Below, piece after piece: positions 31,248 to 42,055 of a stretch of DNA of 64,000 nucleotides. Numbering within the stretch: position 1 is the first letter of the stretch; each line of letters opens with the position of its first letter. A program made the position numbers and the translations under genes. A model generated the notes under the pieces. It searched no databases. It saw nothing but the letters and a program-made list of their open reading frames with translations, and was not told the DNA's origin. The stretch comes from Cytospora piceicola (taxonomy: Eukaryota > Ascomycota > Sordariomycetes > Diaporthales > Cytosporaceae): contig JALQBC010000009.1 of assembly GCA_023375675.1 (NCBI GenBank), positions 744,001 through 808,000 on the forward strand. Reading direction: 5' to 3'.

Positions 31248-32923
31248 CTAATCCTGTATGTGCTGGAATAGTGGACTGATGGACTCGCCGTAGTGATTGC
31301 GTCGAATGGCTTCTGACAGCAGGTAGGACAGGTCCAATACGGTAAGCTTGGTCGCGTTCTTTGCCCGCTCTTCGCTGATGGGGTAGCTGTTGGTGACAAC
31401 GATGGCATCAATGCACTCGCACTTCTGCATCTCCTCGAGGGCGTCACCACCTAGTACACCATGAGTTGCAATGCAGTAGACCTTCTTGGCGAAACCCCGC
31501 TTGACCACCGTCTCGGCGGCTGCGATCCATGATCCGGCCTTATCAATCATGTCGTCAATGATCAACACAGTGCGATTCCTCACGTCTCCAACTAGCGTGA
31601 TCATGTGCTCGACCTTTGGATCTTGCAACTTGTCTTCATCTTCATCAGAGCTTTCTTCTGCCTCGAGGGAACCACCCAAAGCGTGGCCGTCCGGGGCAAA
31701 GAAGGAAGATGCTTGAGACTGGGCCATTGGGTCATCATCCGGAATGGTCGTATCTGCAGCTGATGTGGCTGGAGAAGGGAAGTCATCAGGTACAATGTGA
31801 CCCTGAACTAGACGTCCATGAATGACTTCCCGAGCTCGCTGGTCATTGAAGTTGTGACCTTCGTTTTCAGTTCCCGGAGTAGCATCTTCGGTTCCTTCTT
31901 CAATAGCAGGGGCAGGTTGTAGCGAGCCTCCATTGAAGCTCTGGCCATTGGTCCGCACTTGCGGGCCATTGACGTGTTCCGGAGAGCCCTCTTCGACAAC
32001 TGCTTCGCTGCTGATCGGGTGTGCAATGGCGGTCCGGGGGCGTGGTGTAGACGGTTCGGCAAAGCTGTTTCTCGCGATGCGAACCGCTGCTGGCTCCAAT
32101 GGCTGGAGACCTTCCAGATGATTCAAGATCATGCTATGCGTGATGCCGTTACCACCCCTCTTTCGATCGGTTGTAACCATGCCGAAATTTAACTTCAAGG
32201 CGTCGGCGAGAGACGTAACTCGTTTTGTGCCACCGGCGTTCTTGGAAACAACAACAGCCTCTCTCCAATTGGGCACATTCTGACGGATCCAGCGGGCGAT
32301 GAGCGGCTCAGCGTGAAGATTGTCGACAGGACACTTGAAGAAGCCCTGCATCTGAGAGGCGTGCAAGTCGACAGTGATAACGTGCTTGACTCCAGCAACG
32401 CTGAGGAGATTCGAGAGCATTCTCGCTGTGATGGCACCTCGATGGGACTTCTTCTTGGACTGACGACTGTACGGGAAGTATGGTAGCACAGCTAGAGTTT
32501 CAGGTTAGCAAGATCCACAAAAGGATAAACAGGGCTGAGAAGCCGCAGCCAGAGGAAGAAACTAACCAGTGATCTTGGTGGCCGAGCCGCCCTTGCAGGC
32601 CGAGATCATGATGAGTAGCTCCATGATGGTATCATTGATCTTGGGGCTGCCGGATTGGATGATGAAGACATCCTTCTCTCGGACACTATTGAGCATCTTG
32701 ACACTCGTCTCGCCCTGTAAAAGAAGAAGATTATGTGAGCCAGGCCAACTTCTCAATTGCGGTCGTCGTGACACCAGAACGAACGACAGGCGCAGGGCCG
32801 AATGGCACCCACATTAGAGAATTGCGAGAGCTCAGCCTCTGCAGGCGGCATACCCAGGTTCTCACATATCTTGCTTGTGAGAGCCGGGCAGGATGAGCCC
32901 GCAAAGATCAAGGTGTTGCGCAT
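31248..32923 (-). CDS. Ribose-phosphate pyrophosphokinase (PRPP synthetase) with internal insertion, Prs1/Prs5 type
   Basis: Exons 32923-32813, 32714-32567, 32491-31248; 500 residues. Introns have GTGGGT and GTTAGT donors and ACAG/CTAG acceptors. The start [15 protein letters not shown] is family-typical. Catalytic-core features: [55 protein letters not shown] and the PRPP loop [15 protein letters not shown]. The product is about 180 residues longer than a classical subunit (about 320). The extra part (about 210-365) is Ser/Glu/Pro-rich with an acidic EESSDEDED end and sits before the PRPP loop, as in yeast Prs1 and Prs5 'non-homologous regions'. The flexible-loop motif reads KNAGG rather than PDAGG. 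This fits a divergent partner subunit of the cytosolic PRPP synthetase complex making PRPP from ribose-5-phosphate and ATP for purine, pyrimidine, His and Trp synthesis. Confidence 0.92.
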
Positions 32924-34703
32924 TGCGTCGAGAGTTTGGTTGTGGGAAAGGATCGGAGAAGAGGGAGAAGATGAAGAAGAAAAAGCTTTGGAGCCGGTCT
33001 TGGGAGCTCCCCACTACAGCTGAGTTTTAGGCGGAGCCCACTGCAACCCTAGAAAAGTTTTAGTGCGCCCCTGGCCAAGCTCGGGGCGTGCTTGGGCCAA
33101 TGCCAGACGCCAATCCCTGTCAGCGTCAGTATCAGCGTTAGCATCAGCATCAGCGTTAGCATCAGCGTCACTACTGTACCGTTGAAGCTCTGGAGAGGAG
33201 GATCTGTACGATGACAGGTAAGAGAAGTAGCTTCAATTTATTCGGCACTCCCGCCACGGGGCCTACAATCCATATTCCCAAAATGGTTGAATAGTGGAGA
33301 GGACCAAGACACCTGGGTGGAAACCTTCTTCTTTCGAGTGTCTCAAGGAAGAACGGACCAGTGTCGTGACCTATATTACCGGTTTAGCATGCACAGCATA
33401 AGCTCTTCATAAATCCCAGTACGGGTCAGTCGACATACAGATATCAGCTGACGGTATGCTGTAAGGTAAGAGTTATATGCCATATGGAACGGGATTTTCA
33501 GCGGTGCGAGATTGTGACTGGTATCGCATTGCAATCCAGCAGAGTGTGTTCAAATAGTCCTGATGTTCGACCAGTTTACCTGTCAATCCGTGTAAGATCA
33601 TTGGGCCACACTCTGAATATATGGGGTGCTGCCCTGCAGTGTTGTGTCTGAACTTTACATATTCTCCAGATGTCGACTTTTACAGCTGTGACACAAGGCT
33701 GAGCCATGATATATCTGGTGGGATTCCGGATTATGAGTGTTATTGTAACTTTCCACGGCCAATTAACCCTCCTAATAGATAAGAAGAGCAAATAAAGAGC
33801 GAAACCAGGAAACTCTATTGTCAATTGACATATGTAGTAACCATTATTTCGAGGAGTTGACCACTAAAGAGACAGCAGAGAGAAGGCATATTGTAACATG
33901 AGAGGCCAAGGACATGGCGGGCTCATTGAGACATCAGCTGTCGAACTACACCAAGGAGTTGCTAACAAGCCACCAACCTTCTACATATAACACGAGGACT
34001 GTCTTTCTGGACAGACATCTATTCTCCCTTGGCGAAGCAAGACCAGTCTACTCCACACTGAGTTCCCACATTGGAATGGTTCTGCTACTTTGGTATATCG
34101 ACGCCTTGTTGTTTTCTACCATTTATCATTCCGTACAGTCTTCGGACCACATAGAGACAATCAAGATAAGTCACCAACTTCGGGAACTTGGTGTGGACGG
34201 TTCCCAGAGACTGGACACCTAGAACGAGTGCGAGGAGACCCGGCCGGCTGGAAGCTGACGTTTGTCATGGCGCAACTATTTATGCAGATGCTATTAATCA
34301 CCCCGTAAACGGCAGATTTGACGGGAACGAAGCCGTACTCTTGGGAAACACCAAATGTTTATAGGACCTCGGCGACTGCCACCGGCTCCTAGAAGGCAGT
34401 GCAAGCAGGGCCCATAACGTACCGTTAAGGGTGATCAATATGCTTCAGGTCTGCTGTAATACTGAGTGGAACTCCGGCTGGCTGACGCTGGTATGGGATG
34501 ACACACAAGTTCAGCAAGTGGTGTTACATTCGCTATTGTACATCGCATCTATGTCCAATGCCCCATACACGGACAACGGCGACTGTCCCCGTCAAAGAGT
34601 TCTGGGCATGTATGTACGGGATAGTTCAAATTATCTACCGCATCCATCGACGGTCTATGCACCCAGACCTTACTTATATCCACCCCCAATCCCCCTCAAA
34701 GGA
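32924..34703. other. Intergenic, 1.8 kb
   Basis: It holds the PRPP synthetase promoter, the hexamer repeat at 33121-33171 and an AT-richer part at 33,550-34,300. A 102-codon open frame at 33914-34222 (+) lacks splice signals and coding bias, so I do not call it. Confidence 0.55.
33121..33171. repeat. CAGCGT/TAGCAT hexamer array
   Basis: Eight or so imperfect tandem hexamers (CAGCGT, CAGTAT, CAGCGT, TAGCAT, CAGCAT and so on) about 200 bases upstream of the PRPP synthetase start. Confidence 0.85.
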
Positions 34704-36398
34704 TTATCTCCTCCGCAGGTACCAGTTGAACGCCAGCTGCATGACATGCGGAGGGAACGGGGTAGGTACCTCGGCGTACCTCTGTCGTGCCACCGGGTGG
34801 CGCAGATACACTGCCGCACATATGTTCTGGTTTACCTCCAGGTACCGCGGGATGTAGGCGAACGCCCCCATGAATCGCCGCGGCTCCCAGGGAGTAAGAT
34901 ATGGCTTGGAAGGATCTTCAGGGTTGTCCTCCCACTCTTTCAGGAGCTTGTTCATCTGCTGGACTTCCTTGTCGGACATGATATAGCCCTTGGGCTCTGT
35001 CTTTTCCACTTCTGTCTCCTCCTTCTTCTCTGTCACCTCAGATGCCTTGTGGACCTCGTCGGCGGTAAACACGCCTGTCTCCTCCGCCTTCTCACCAACC
35101 TTGGGGTCGCTGACGACCAGGTCGCGAAGCATGGAGTTGATCTCGTCCACAACTGTCTTGTCAGATGCCACGGCCTCCGCACCGCCGGCACGACCTGCTC
35201 GCGAGAGCGCATCTCTGGACATCTTGATGAAATCACGGAATCGTCTCTTCTGCTTGACCTTCAAATCGCCCTTTTGCTGCTGGAGTATCTCCTTGGCCGC
35301 CTTAGTCAGGAATCTCAGCTCGCGGGAGATGGTTTCCTTCTGTGCCTCAGCGTCTACTTCTGCTGCCTCTGGTACTTCCTTTTCGGTCCCTTCGGATGTT
35401 GACACCTCCTCCTCGACAGCGGCTTCTTCAGCCTCGACCTCTTCGACAGCGGCATCCTCCTCACCACCTTCTTCTGACGACTGACCAGGCTTGCCTGCTG
35501 GGGATGCCTTCTTCTTGCCGGTCGCGAAGAGCACGGACTCGGGGTTGACTTGGAACATGTCGCCGGGGTTGAGAAGGTAACTTGGATGCCTCATCTGTAA
35601 AATGTGTTTTGTTAGCCAGCTTGTAGACAGAAAGTATGGATGTGTCTTGTCAGGCTAGTACATACCACCTGGCCGTTGACCTTGACCGCGCCGTGAATGA
35701 CGAATTGCCTCGCCTGACGCGTACTGCTGGCAAACAAGGCTCTGAAGATGGCAACGTCGATCCTCCTCTCCAGCGGAGCATATGCCATGCTCATATACGG
35801 GGTCTGACCAGTGAACTGCTGCACGTTGGTCTCCTCCCGTGACGGCCGTGCGTCAATGTCTACCTCCACTAAGTCCAGGTCCGGGTCGAACGGCATGCCA
35901 GGCTTCTGCTTTCCTGTGACCTGGCCGCGCTCGTGCCAGGGCGTGACGTCCTCGTAGCTAGGCTTGACCTTTCCTGAGCCCCTACCGGCGGCCTGCTCGG
36001 AACCGTCATTGTGGGCCATGTAGACGGGGTCCATGTTGACGACGGACAGCATGCGTCGGCTGAACATACGCTCCCATTTCCGCTCCTTGATGTGCTCGCC
36101 GTGGTAGGCTCGAGTGAGGGCCTTGGCGGTCCATTTCTGCTGGAAGAAGGTGCGCCAGATGAAGTTGGGGATGGTTCTTTCGACTTTGGAAAGGTTGAAA
36201 AGGTTGTACTTGTTCCAAGTTTGTCGGACCCTCTGTTAGGCGAGCGGAGCACAGGTCAGCACAGCACAGGTTTCATGCATGGCGGACGTAAACGACGGGA
36301 AGTAGTAGGTAGGTCAGGGAGGATAGAGGGACATCTGGGGTGTTTTAACGTACTCCCCGCTTCAAACTGTGGTATTTTAATGTCCTCCTCAGCTTCAT
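34704..36398 (-). CDS. NAM9: Mitochondrial small-subunit ribosomal protein uS4m (Nam9)
   Basis: Exons 36398-36354, 36232-35666, 35594-34704; 500 residues. The first exon encodes only [15 protein letters not shown]. Introns have GTACGT and GTATGT donors and CTAACAG/TTTTACAG acceptors. Exon 2 begins [14 protein letters not shown] and carries the S4 RNA-binding domain [20 protein letters not shown] then [14 protein letters not shown] (about 170-205). Exon 3 continues [19 protein letters not shown], which is the family sequence after the S4 fold. A long acidic Glu/Ala insertion (about 235-275) and a charged helical region separate it from the conserved C-terminal block [20 protein letters not shown] then [20 protein letters not shown]. 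It works in the mitochondrial ribosomal small subunit. The protein ends YLRRR. Confidence 0.93.
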
Positions 36399-37042
36399 CT
36401 TGATCTGTCAAGGGTGATTGGCTTGGCGCAACCTCAAGGTGGACGGCTAGGAGTCGTCAAGTTGGCCAGGTTCCCTGCTGATGGCCGGTCGAGATGTCGA
36501 ATGTTCAATGGGCGCCGGTTGCGATTGTCCAAAATTTTAGAACGGCGCTGCTGTCGGACGCGACAACGCACGGGCCACACCTGCCTGGTGCAGCGTAGCT
36601 CTAAAGCTCTCCACAAAGGCACAAGTCCAGTGCATCTTGGATCAAGAGTGTGGGGTATCGGTATCGGTATCGATATCGATATCGGTATCGATAAAAGCAG
36701 CCTTATCATATCCTTATCGGCACAAGAAAAAGTTCACCCCAGCTTCAACCATCTGTGCACCCTTCATTTAAATACATTTCCTTTCCCTTCCCCTTCTTTT
36801 ACCCATTCCTCTCAATTGACCAGAATAGCCATACTTCCTTCCATCTCTATTCTGACGTTAATCGACCACCTCGGAGGTCCTACAATCACCTTTCCTACCT
36901 CCATCAAAGCTTGTGCCGCGCCACCTTTTTACATTTACACATCCGGCGAGAGAGTCATACGCTTCTCACCTTGCGCCGCACGCATACTCAAAACGAGCTT
37001 TAATCTCCAACATTGAAACAACTCACAAAAAAACACATCAAA
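36399..37042. other. Divergent promoter between uS4m and La genes
   Basis: It contains an ATCGGT/ATCGAT hexamer array (36655-36694) and, before the La gene, a CT-rich leader (36760-36930) ending in AACACATCAAAATGGC. Confidence 0.65.
36655..36694. repeat. GGTATC/GATATC hexamer array
   Basis: Six to seven tandem hexamers alternating GGTATC and GATATC, so the tract is partly self-complementary (ATCGATATCGAT). It lies about 350 bases upstream of the La start. Confidence 0.85.
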
Positions 37043-38238
37043 ATGGCAGACCAAGCTGTGAACATCCAGGCTACTGAGCCCGAGGTTGCGAAGCCTATCG
37101 ACGAGGTTGTGGCCGAGGAAACCAAGGCTGAGGAGCCCAAGGCCGAGGAGCCCAAGACCGAGGAGCCCAAGACCGAGGAGCCCAAGGCCGAAGAGAACGG
37201 CGAGGCAAAGACCGAGGAACAGAAGACTAGGGCGCAACCAGAGTCCAACCAGAGCAAATACGACCCTTCCGTTCTGCCCATCACAGATGACCCCCAGCAG
37301 ATTCGTGTTCAGGTACGGACCGCAGCATCAGAAAACTCGAGATCTGGATGGCCTACTAACTTTCACACCAGGTCGAGTTCTATTTCGGAGACAGCAACCT
37401 TCCCCAGGACGAATACTTGTGGAAGCTGACCGGAGGATTTGAGAACAACCCTGTTCCCCTCAAGAAGATCACCTCATTCAGCCGCATGCGCCGTTTCCAA
37501 CCATACGAGGCCATCGTCAAGGCTCTGCGCGATAGCCATCACCTGGACGTCACGGGTGAGGAGGGCGAGGAGTTGATCTCTCGCAAGGTACCCTACAAGT
37601 CCTCTAAGAAAGGCGACAAGATGCCCGTCACCGTCTATGTCAAGGGTTTCGGCGAAGAGAAGGCTTCCACCCAGTTCGACCTTGAGGCTTACTTCCGCCA
37701 ATACGCTCCCGTTAGCGCCGTCCGTCTGCGACGAACCCCCGAGCTCTTCTTCAAGGGCTCTGTCTTCGTCGAGTTCGACTCCGAAGAGTCCGCCAAGGCA
37801 TTCTTGGCCATCGACCCTCAGCCCAAGTGGGAGGGACAAGACCTGAAGATCATGTCCAAGCTGGCATACGTCGAGGAGAAGAAGAAGCTGATCGAGGAGG
37901 GCAAGATGGAGCCCAGCGCTAGCAAGCCCCCGCGAACCTTCTGGGAGGGCGAGAAGCTCAACGGTCGCTCCCGTGGCGGCCGTGGCGGCAACAACAACAA
38001 CTTCAGGGGCGATCGCGATGATTGGAGGGCCCGGAAGGAACACGACCGCCGCGGCGGTGGCCGTGGAGGACGCGGAGGACGCGGTGGACGAGGACGTGGT
38101 GGCCGTGGCGGCGGTGACCGCCGTGACCGTGACCGTGACTCCAGGCCCAAGCGTTCCCGTGATGACGACGGTGCTGAGGCGCCTCCAGCCAAGAAGGTCG
38201 ATAACAAGGCGGAGACCTCTGGCGAGGCTGCGGCCTGA
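37043..38238 (+). CDS. LHP1: La ribonucleoprotein (Lhp1/Sla1), La motif plus RRM
   Basis: Exons 37043-37312 and 37372-38238; 378 residues. The 59-base intron (GTACGG, CTAAC branch, CCAG) splits the La motif just before VEFYFGDSNLPQDEYLWKL. The N-terminus has an acidic EEPK/TEEPK repeat (about 28-55). The La motif (about 72-165) contains FYFGDSNLPQDEYL, NPVPLKKITSFSRM and ALRDSHHLDV. An RRM follows (about 190-270; VTVYVKGFG as RNP2-like and GSVFVEFDS as RNP1-like). The C-terminus is an RGG-rich tail (RGGRGGRGGRGRGGRGGGDR) with a basic PKRSRDDD signal. La binds the UUU-OH 3' ends of new RNA polymerase III transcripts, such as pre-tRNAs, in the nucleus. The RGG tail is longer than in yeast. Confidence 0.95.
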
Positions 38239-40212
38239 AGGAAAGGACTCTAAGGCTTGGACAGAACGAATCTTTTGCATCCTGATTTGATACCCGGCTC
38301 AGATAACTTTGGCATCTGGAACGGTGTTCCCGGTCGCCCTGTCGAACTGCGAGCACCAAAAAAATGTTGGATAGGTACGGCGTTATACGGACGGCTGGCT
38401 TAGATCATTTGGTCATCATGGTGGAGCTGTGTTGCCTTCTCCTTGCGGTATCTACCGTCTCTTCCATGTCACGGTAATAATCACCACCTGACTTTCAGCT
38501 CGGGGAGAGAATGGGCCGGCTATGCCTGACAGCTTCATTGCGAAGCTACTATGGATGTTGGGATATCTGTATAGGCGTCTTGAATTTCCTATAGTCAAAC
38601 TTCCCAGTCGCGGAAGATCTGATTACAATAGGCAGTTGATCAACCCGCAGTTTCGAAGGCAGATGCTATACATACATGTAGTGAGTGTACTGTGACCTTA
38701 GATGCGTAAGACCAGTACGGAACTTTGGGATTGTGTCATAACAAATCAGCCATTTTCGTCTTGTGTGATTATATGTGGTCCGGATGTCTTATCTCCCATG
38801 ATGACAAGACATTCCCCTCCATTCCAATGAGGCTGGAATTTCTCCTCTTATATCGATCACCAACCCAATGACGCACCCATTGTTTTCTAACATTAGTGGC
38901 AAGGAAAAAGCCGACCAACCAAGAGCTATGTATACAGGAGTGCGGGGGAATTGTGTCCTGGGGCAAAGCTGGATAGCATTTGCAACGATCACCCTGGGAT
39001 AGTAGCACTGCTTGTACTGACATCAAGGCAATTATGTAGTGCAATACGACGTACGTACGCCATGGATCGAGATGCAGTGCGGGTGAGTGAGCATTTACTC
39101 TAGTCTCCGAGCGAACGACTAATACTCTATCCACAGACTCCTGTGCTGCCTGTAGGCTCGTCGTCTTGTCACTAAATTTGGAGGCTGGTGTTTCATACTC
39201 TGTTGAAAAAGCATTCATGTCACCAACTGTGTGTATGTCACCAACTAGAGGAGGCACCAGGATGTGATGGAAACCCATCATTTTCTGTTCAGACCACTAA
39301 ACTAAAGGAAGAGCTGCAGGGTGACAAAAAGGAAAAATACAGTAGTACTCGACACTTAAACGGGCCGGGAAAGAAGAAAGATGTGCTTGGGAGAACCAGG
39401 GGCATGAGGGGTATGATAGTAGTAATAAAGCCGTCAAATGCGATCCCAGATTCCAAACAAAAACCGAATTGAGATGCATCCACGAGACTTCTGCGCCCGT
39501 GGCTCATCCGTCCACCCCATCCCACCTCATCCTCCGATGATTAGGTATCACAATCGCTGCTCCCCGTCACACGCCGCGCATCCCGAAACACCGGTCGGCA
39601 GAAGCTCCCGTTGTGATATCGAATGCCCCGAGTTAAAGTAAGAAGAAATTCCCCCGAAGAGTTGGTCGTGGGCTACCAGCGAAAGTGGACAGGTCCCCTT
39701 TGGCAAGGAGGGGTCTCAAGAGTCCGTCGTAAATTATAGAAAGTCGTATTGTAAAGTGCCCGGCCGCCAGACGGTCGCGAAGAAATAGAAAGCCGCCGTT
39801 GTCTGTATGCGTGCGCTAGCAAGCCCGTACATGCCAATTGACCCCGGATCCGATGGAGGAAAGGTGCTTGCTCTAGGCCGTCCCCAAAGAATGCAGGGAA
39901 TCCTTCCTCTAAAGCCCTGAAACCAAGATATATATCGTCCAAGGTGTTCAAGAACCCAGATTGCAGCAACCCGGCCACTGCAACAAACCACCATCTTTTC
40001 AGTTGTTGGTTTGTCGTTTCGTCGCGCCTTTCGCTACATCCCACCGGGGACCCTTTCGATTGACCCGAACCAATGGAGGACTTTTGAGGATTAGATGACG
40101 AGATTAAGATGGTGACAGTGAAGACGAAATTGGAAACAAGCGGCAACTTGATATCGCATGGGCATGAGGCGTATGCAGACATGGGTCGTAAAGAATGCGG
40201 CGAGTCGTTGAC
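38239..40212. other. Intergenic between convergent La and septin genes
   Basis: A long 2-kb gap between two 3' ends. Open frames of up to 170 codons occur on the - strand (for example 38769-39281) but lack coding bias and splice signals. No RNA gene recognised. Confidence 0.5.
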
Positions 40213-42055
40213 TTATCGGAGGGAGAATCCCTTCCTCTTGCCTTCCTTCTCGATCGGCCTTCCGCTCTCGACTCTTGACTTCTTCTCCTCGAGCTCCAGT
40301 CGTTGGCGATCCAGCTGCTCCTTCATCTCCCGGTGTCGGGCATACAGCTCTTCTTCGCTCTGCTTCAACTTCGACTCCTTCTCGGCCACCTTTTGTTGGA
40401 AGACCATCTTCATCTCTGCCTCCATCTTGGCGAGCTTCTGCTCGTGGAGAGCACGCTCCTCCTCCTGCTTGACAGCTGGGTTGACCTCCTTGAAGACGCT
40501 CGGGTCTTGAGAAACACCCATCTGGATGAGCTTGTCTGTTCGGTAGTTCTCGTAGAGCTGGTTGTTGGTGTGCTCCTTCAGTTCCTCCATGTGCGTTCGG
40601 ATGAGCATTTGGCGGAGCTTGACGAAGTCACAGTGCTCCTCATTGTCGACTTCGATGATGCCCCATGGGTATTGACGTCCGCGCACCTTGCGTCCGTCGG
40701 CGTTTGTGATCTCGTTGGCGGCACCGACAACAGCGAAGGGCACCTTGGACATGATCTCGTTGTTCTCGGCAACCGTCTCCTCGTCATCGAGCTCGTAGCG
40801 GGGGCCCTCGAAGATTTGGACATTGTGGTGCTTAATGTCTGCCAGAATCTACAGTGCTGTTAGAATACGTTGTTGAAGAGATATCAGGGGTCGGTGGACT
40901 TACCCTCGCCTTGAAAGCGGTGACCTCCTCGTCCGTCAGGGTATCGGACTTAGCGATGACGGGAATCAGGTTGACCTTGGTGTGGAGACGCTTCATGACC
41001 TCAATGTCGAGAGGCTTGAGCGAGTGGCCTGTAGGCTGGATGAAGAAAACACAAGCATGGATGCGGTTGTCAACGATGTTCATTCGATTGACCTTGTTCT
41101 CAGCGTCCAAGTAGGCATCGAAGCGCTGCTCGATGTTGTCTGTAATTGGTCGCCATGACTCGTCGTTGTTGACAAAGTCGCCAAAGCCAGGGGTGTCAAC
41201 CACAGTCAGACGGAGACGGACACCGGCCTCCTCGATATCTGCGCTGATGGACTGAATGGTGACAGTCTTGGGAAGAATGTCCAGACTGGGTCCCTTGCGC
41301 TCCTTGGGAGGGTACAGCGAGGTGTTGAACAGTGTGTTGACAAGAGTAGACTTTCCGAGACCAGACTCGCCTGAAACTGTAATCAGCTGCAGTCCGTACG
41401 CATTTGGATGCCTTGGGGAACTTACCAACAACCATGACATTGAAGTTGAAGCCCTTCCGGACACTCTTACGGTGCCATTGGTTAGGCAAGTTGGCAAAAC
41501 CAACGTAACCCGTCAGCTTTCTGCGCACAACGTTCTTGTTTTCAATCACACCGCCAGACGTGGCTGTAGGCTTGAGGTCAGAATGCAGCTCTTGCTCAGA
41601 AGCAACCTGGTCCACAGGAGAGGAGGGCTTGCCAATAGGAGGCTGGGGAGGGGCCGTGGCAGGGGCACCATTGGAATCTAACATAAACAAAACATGGTCA
41701 GCTGGGATTCTCGCTGATTTCACCATAATCCAGGGTGCGGGTGAATCCGAGGGGGAGCAATGCAGAATCAAGGAGCCTGACACTCGGACAACGGCACAAC
41801 CTCGCGGTGGAGGTCGTCCAAGCCCATGGCCTTCAATGGAGCGATCTCCGGGGGAGGTTCAATAACCAACATGCTGCGATAGGCGAGTACGGGTCGGTTG
41901 TTTTCGCGGTACGCAAGACTGCTGGATCTGGTGGCGACGGCCTGGGGCGGAGACACTGGCGTGTTGTTGTTGACATTGCTGTTGTTTGCAATGACCTGGT
42001 CCAGCTGGACACTGCGCGAGCGGGTCTTGTTTGGGTGAATCAGGTCGAAAGGCAT
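40213..42055 (-). CDS. aspB: Septin, Cdc3/AspB class
   Basis: Inferred exons 42055-41782, 41677-41426, 41370-40904, 40848-40213; 542 residues. GTPase signatures: [15 protein letters not shown] (P-loop, Gly split by an intron), [10 protein letters not shown] (G3), and [13 protein letters not shown] (the septin AKSD variant of G4). The lead-in [20 protein letters not shown] is the hallmark of the Cdc3 class. A long C-terminal coiled coil (about 455-535; [20 protein letters not shown]) follows the septin unique element. Septins form heteromeric filaments at septa and hyphal necks. Three introns have GTAAGT/GTAAGT/GTCAGG donors. The 5' exon (91 codons, [15 protein letters not shown]) is the least certain: its donor GTCAGG is weak, but codon use is coding-like. 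Otherwise translation could start at the ATG at 41684. Confidence 0.92.

Noticed and set aside
33121..33171. CRISPR-like array
   Set aside because: Simple imperfect hexamers without spacers, in a eukaryotic genome.
33914..34222. 102-codon open frame upstream of uS4m 3' region
   Set aside because: No splice signals, no coding bias and no recognisable protein.
38769..40182. 170-codon - frames between La and septin
   Set aside because: They lie in the 3' regions of convergent genes, have random composition and lack motifs.
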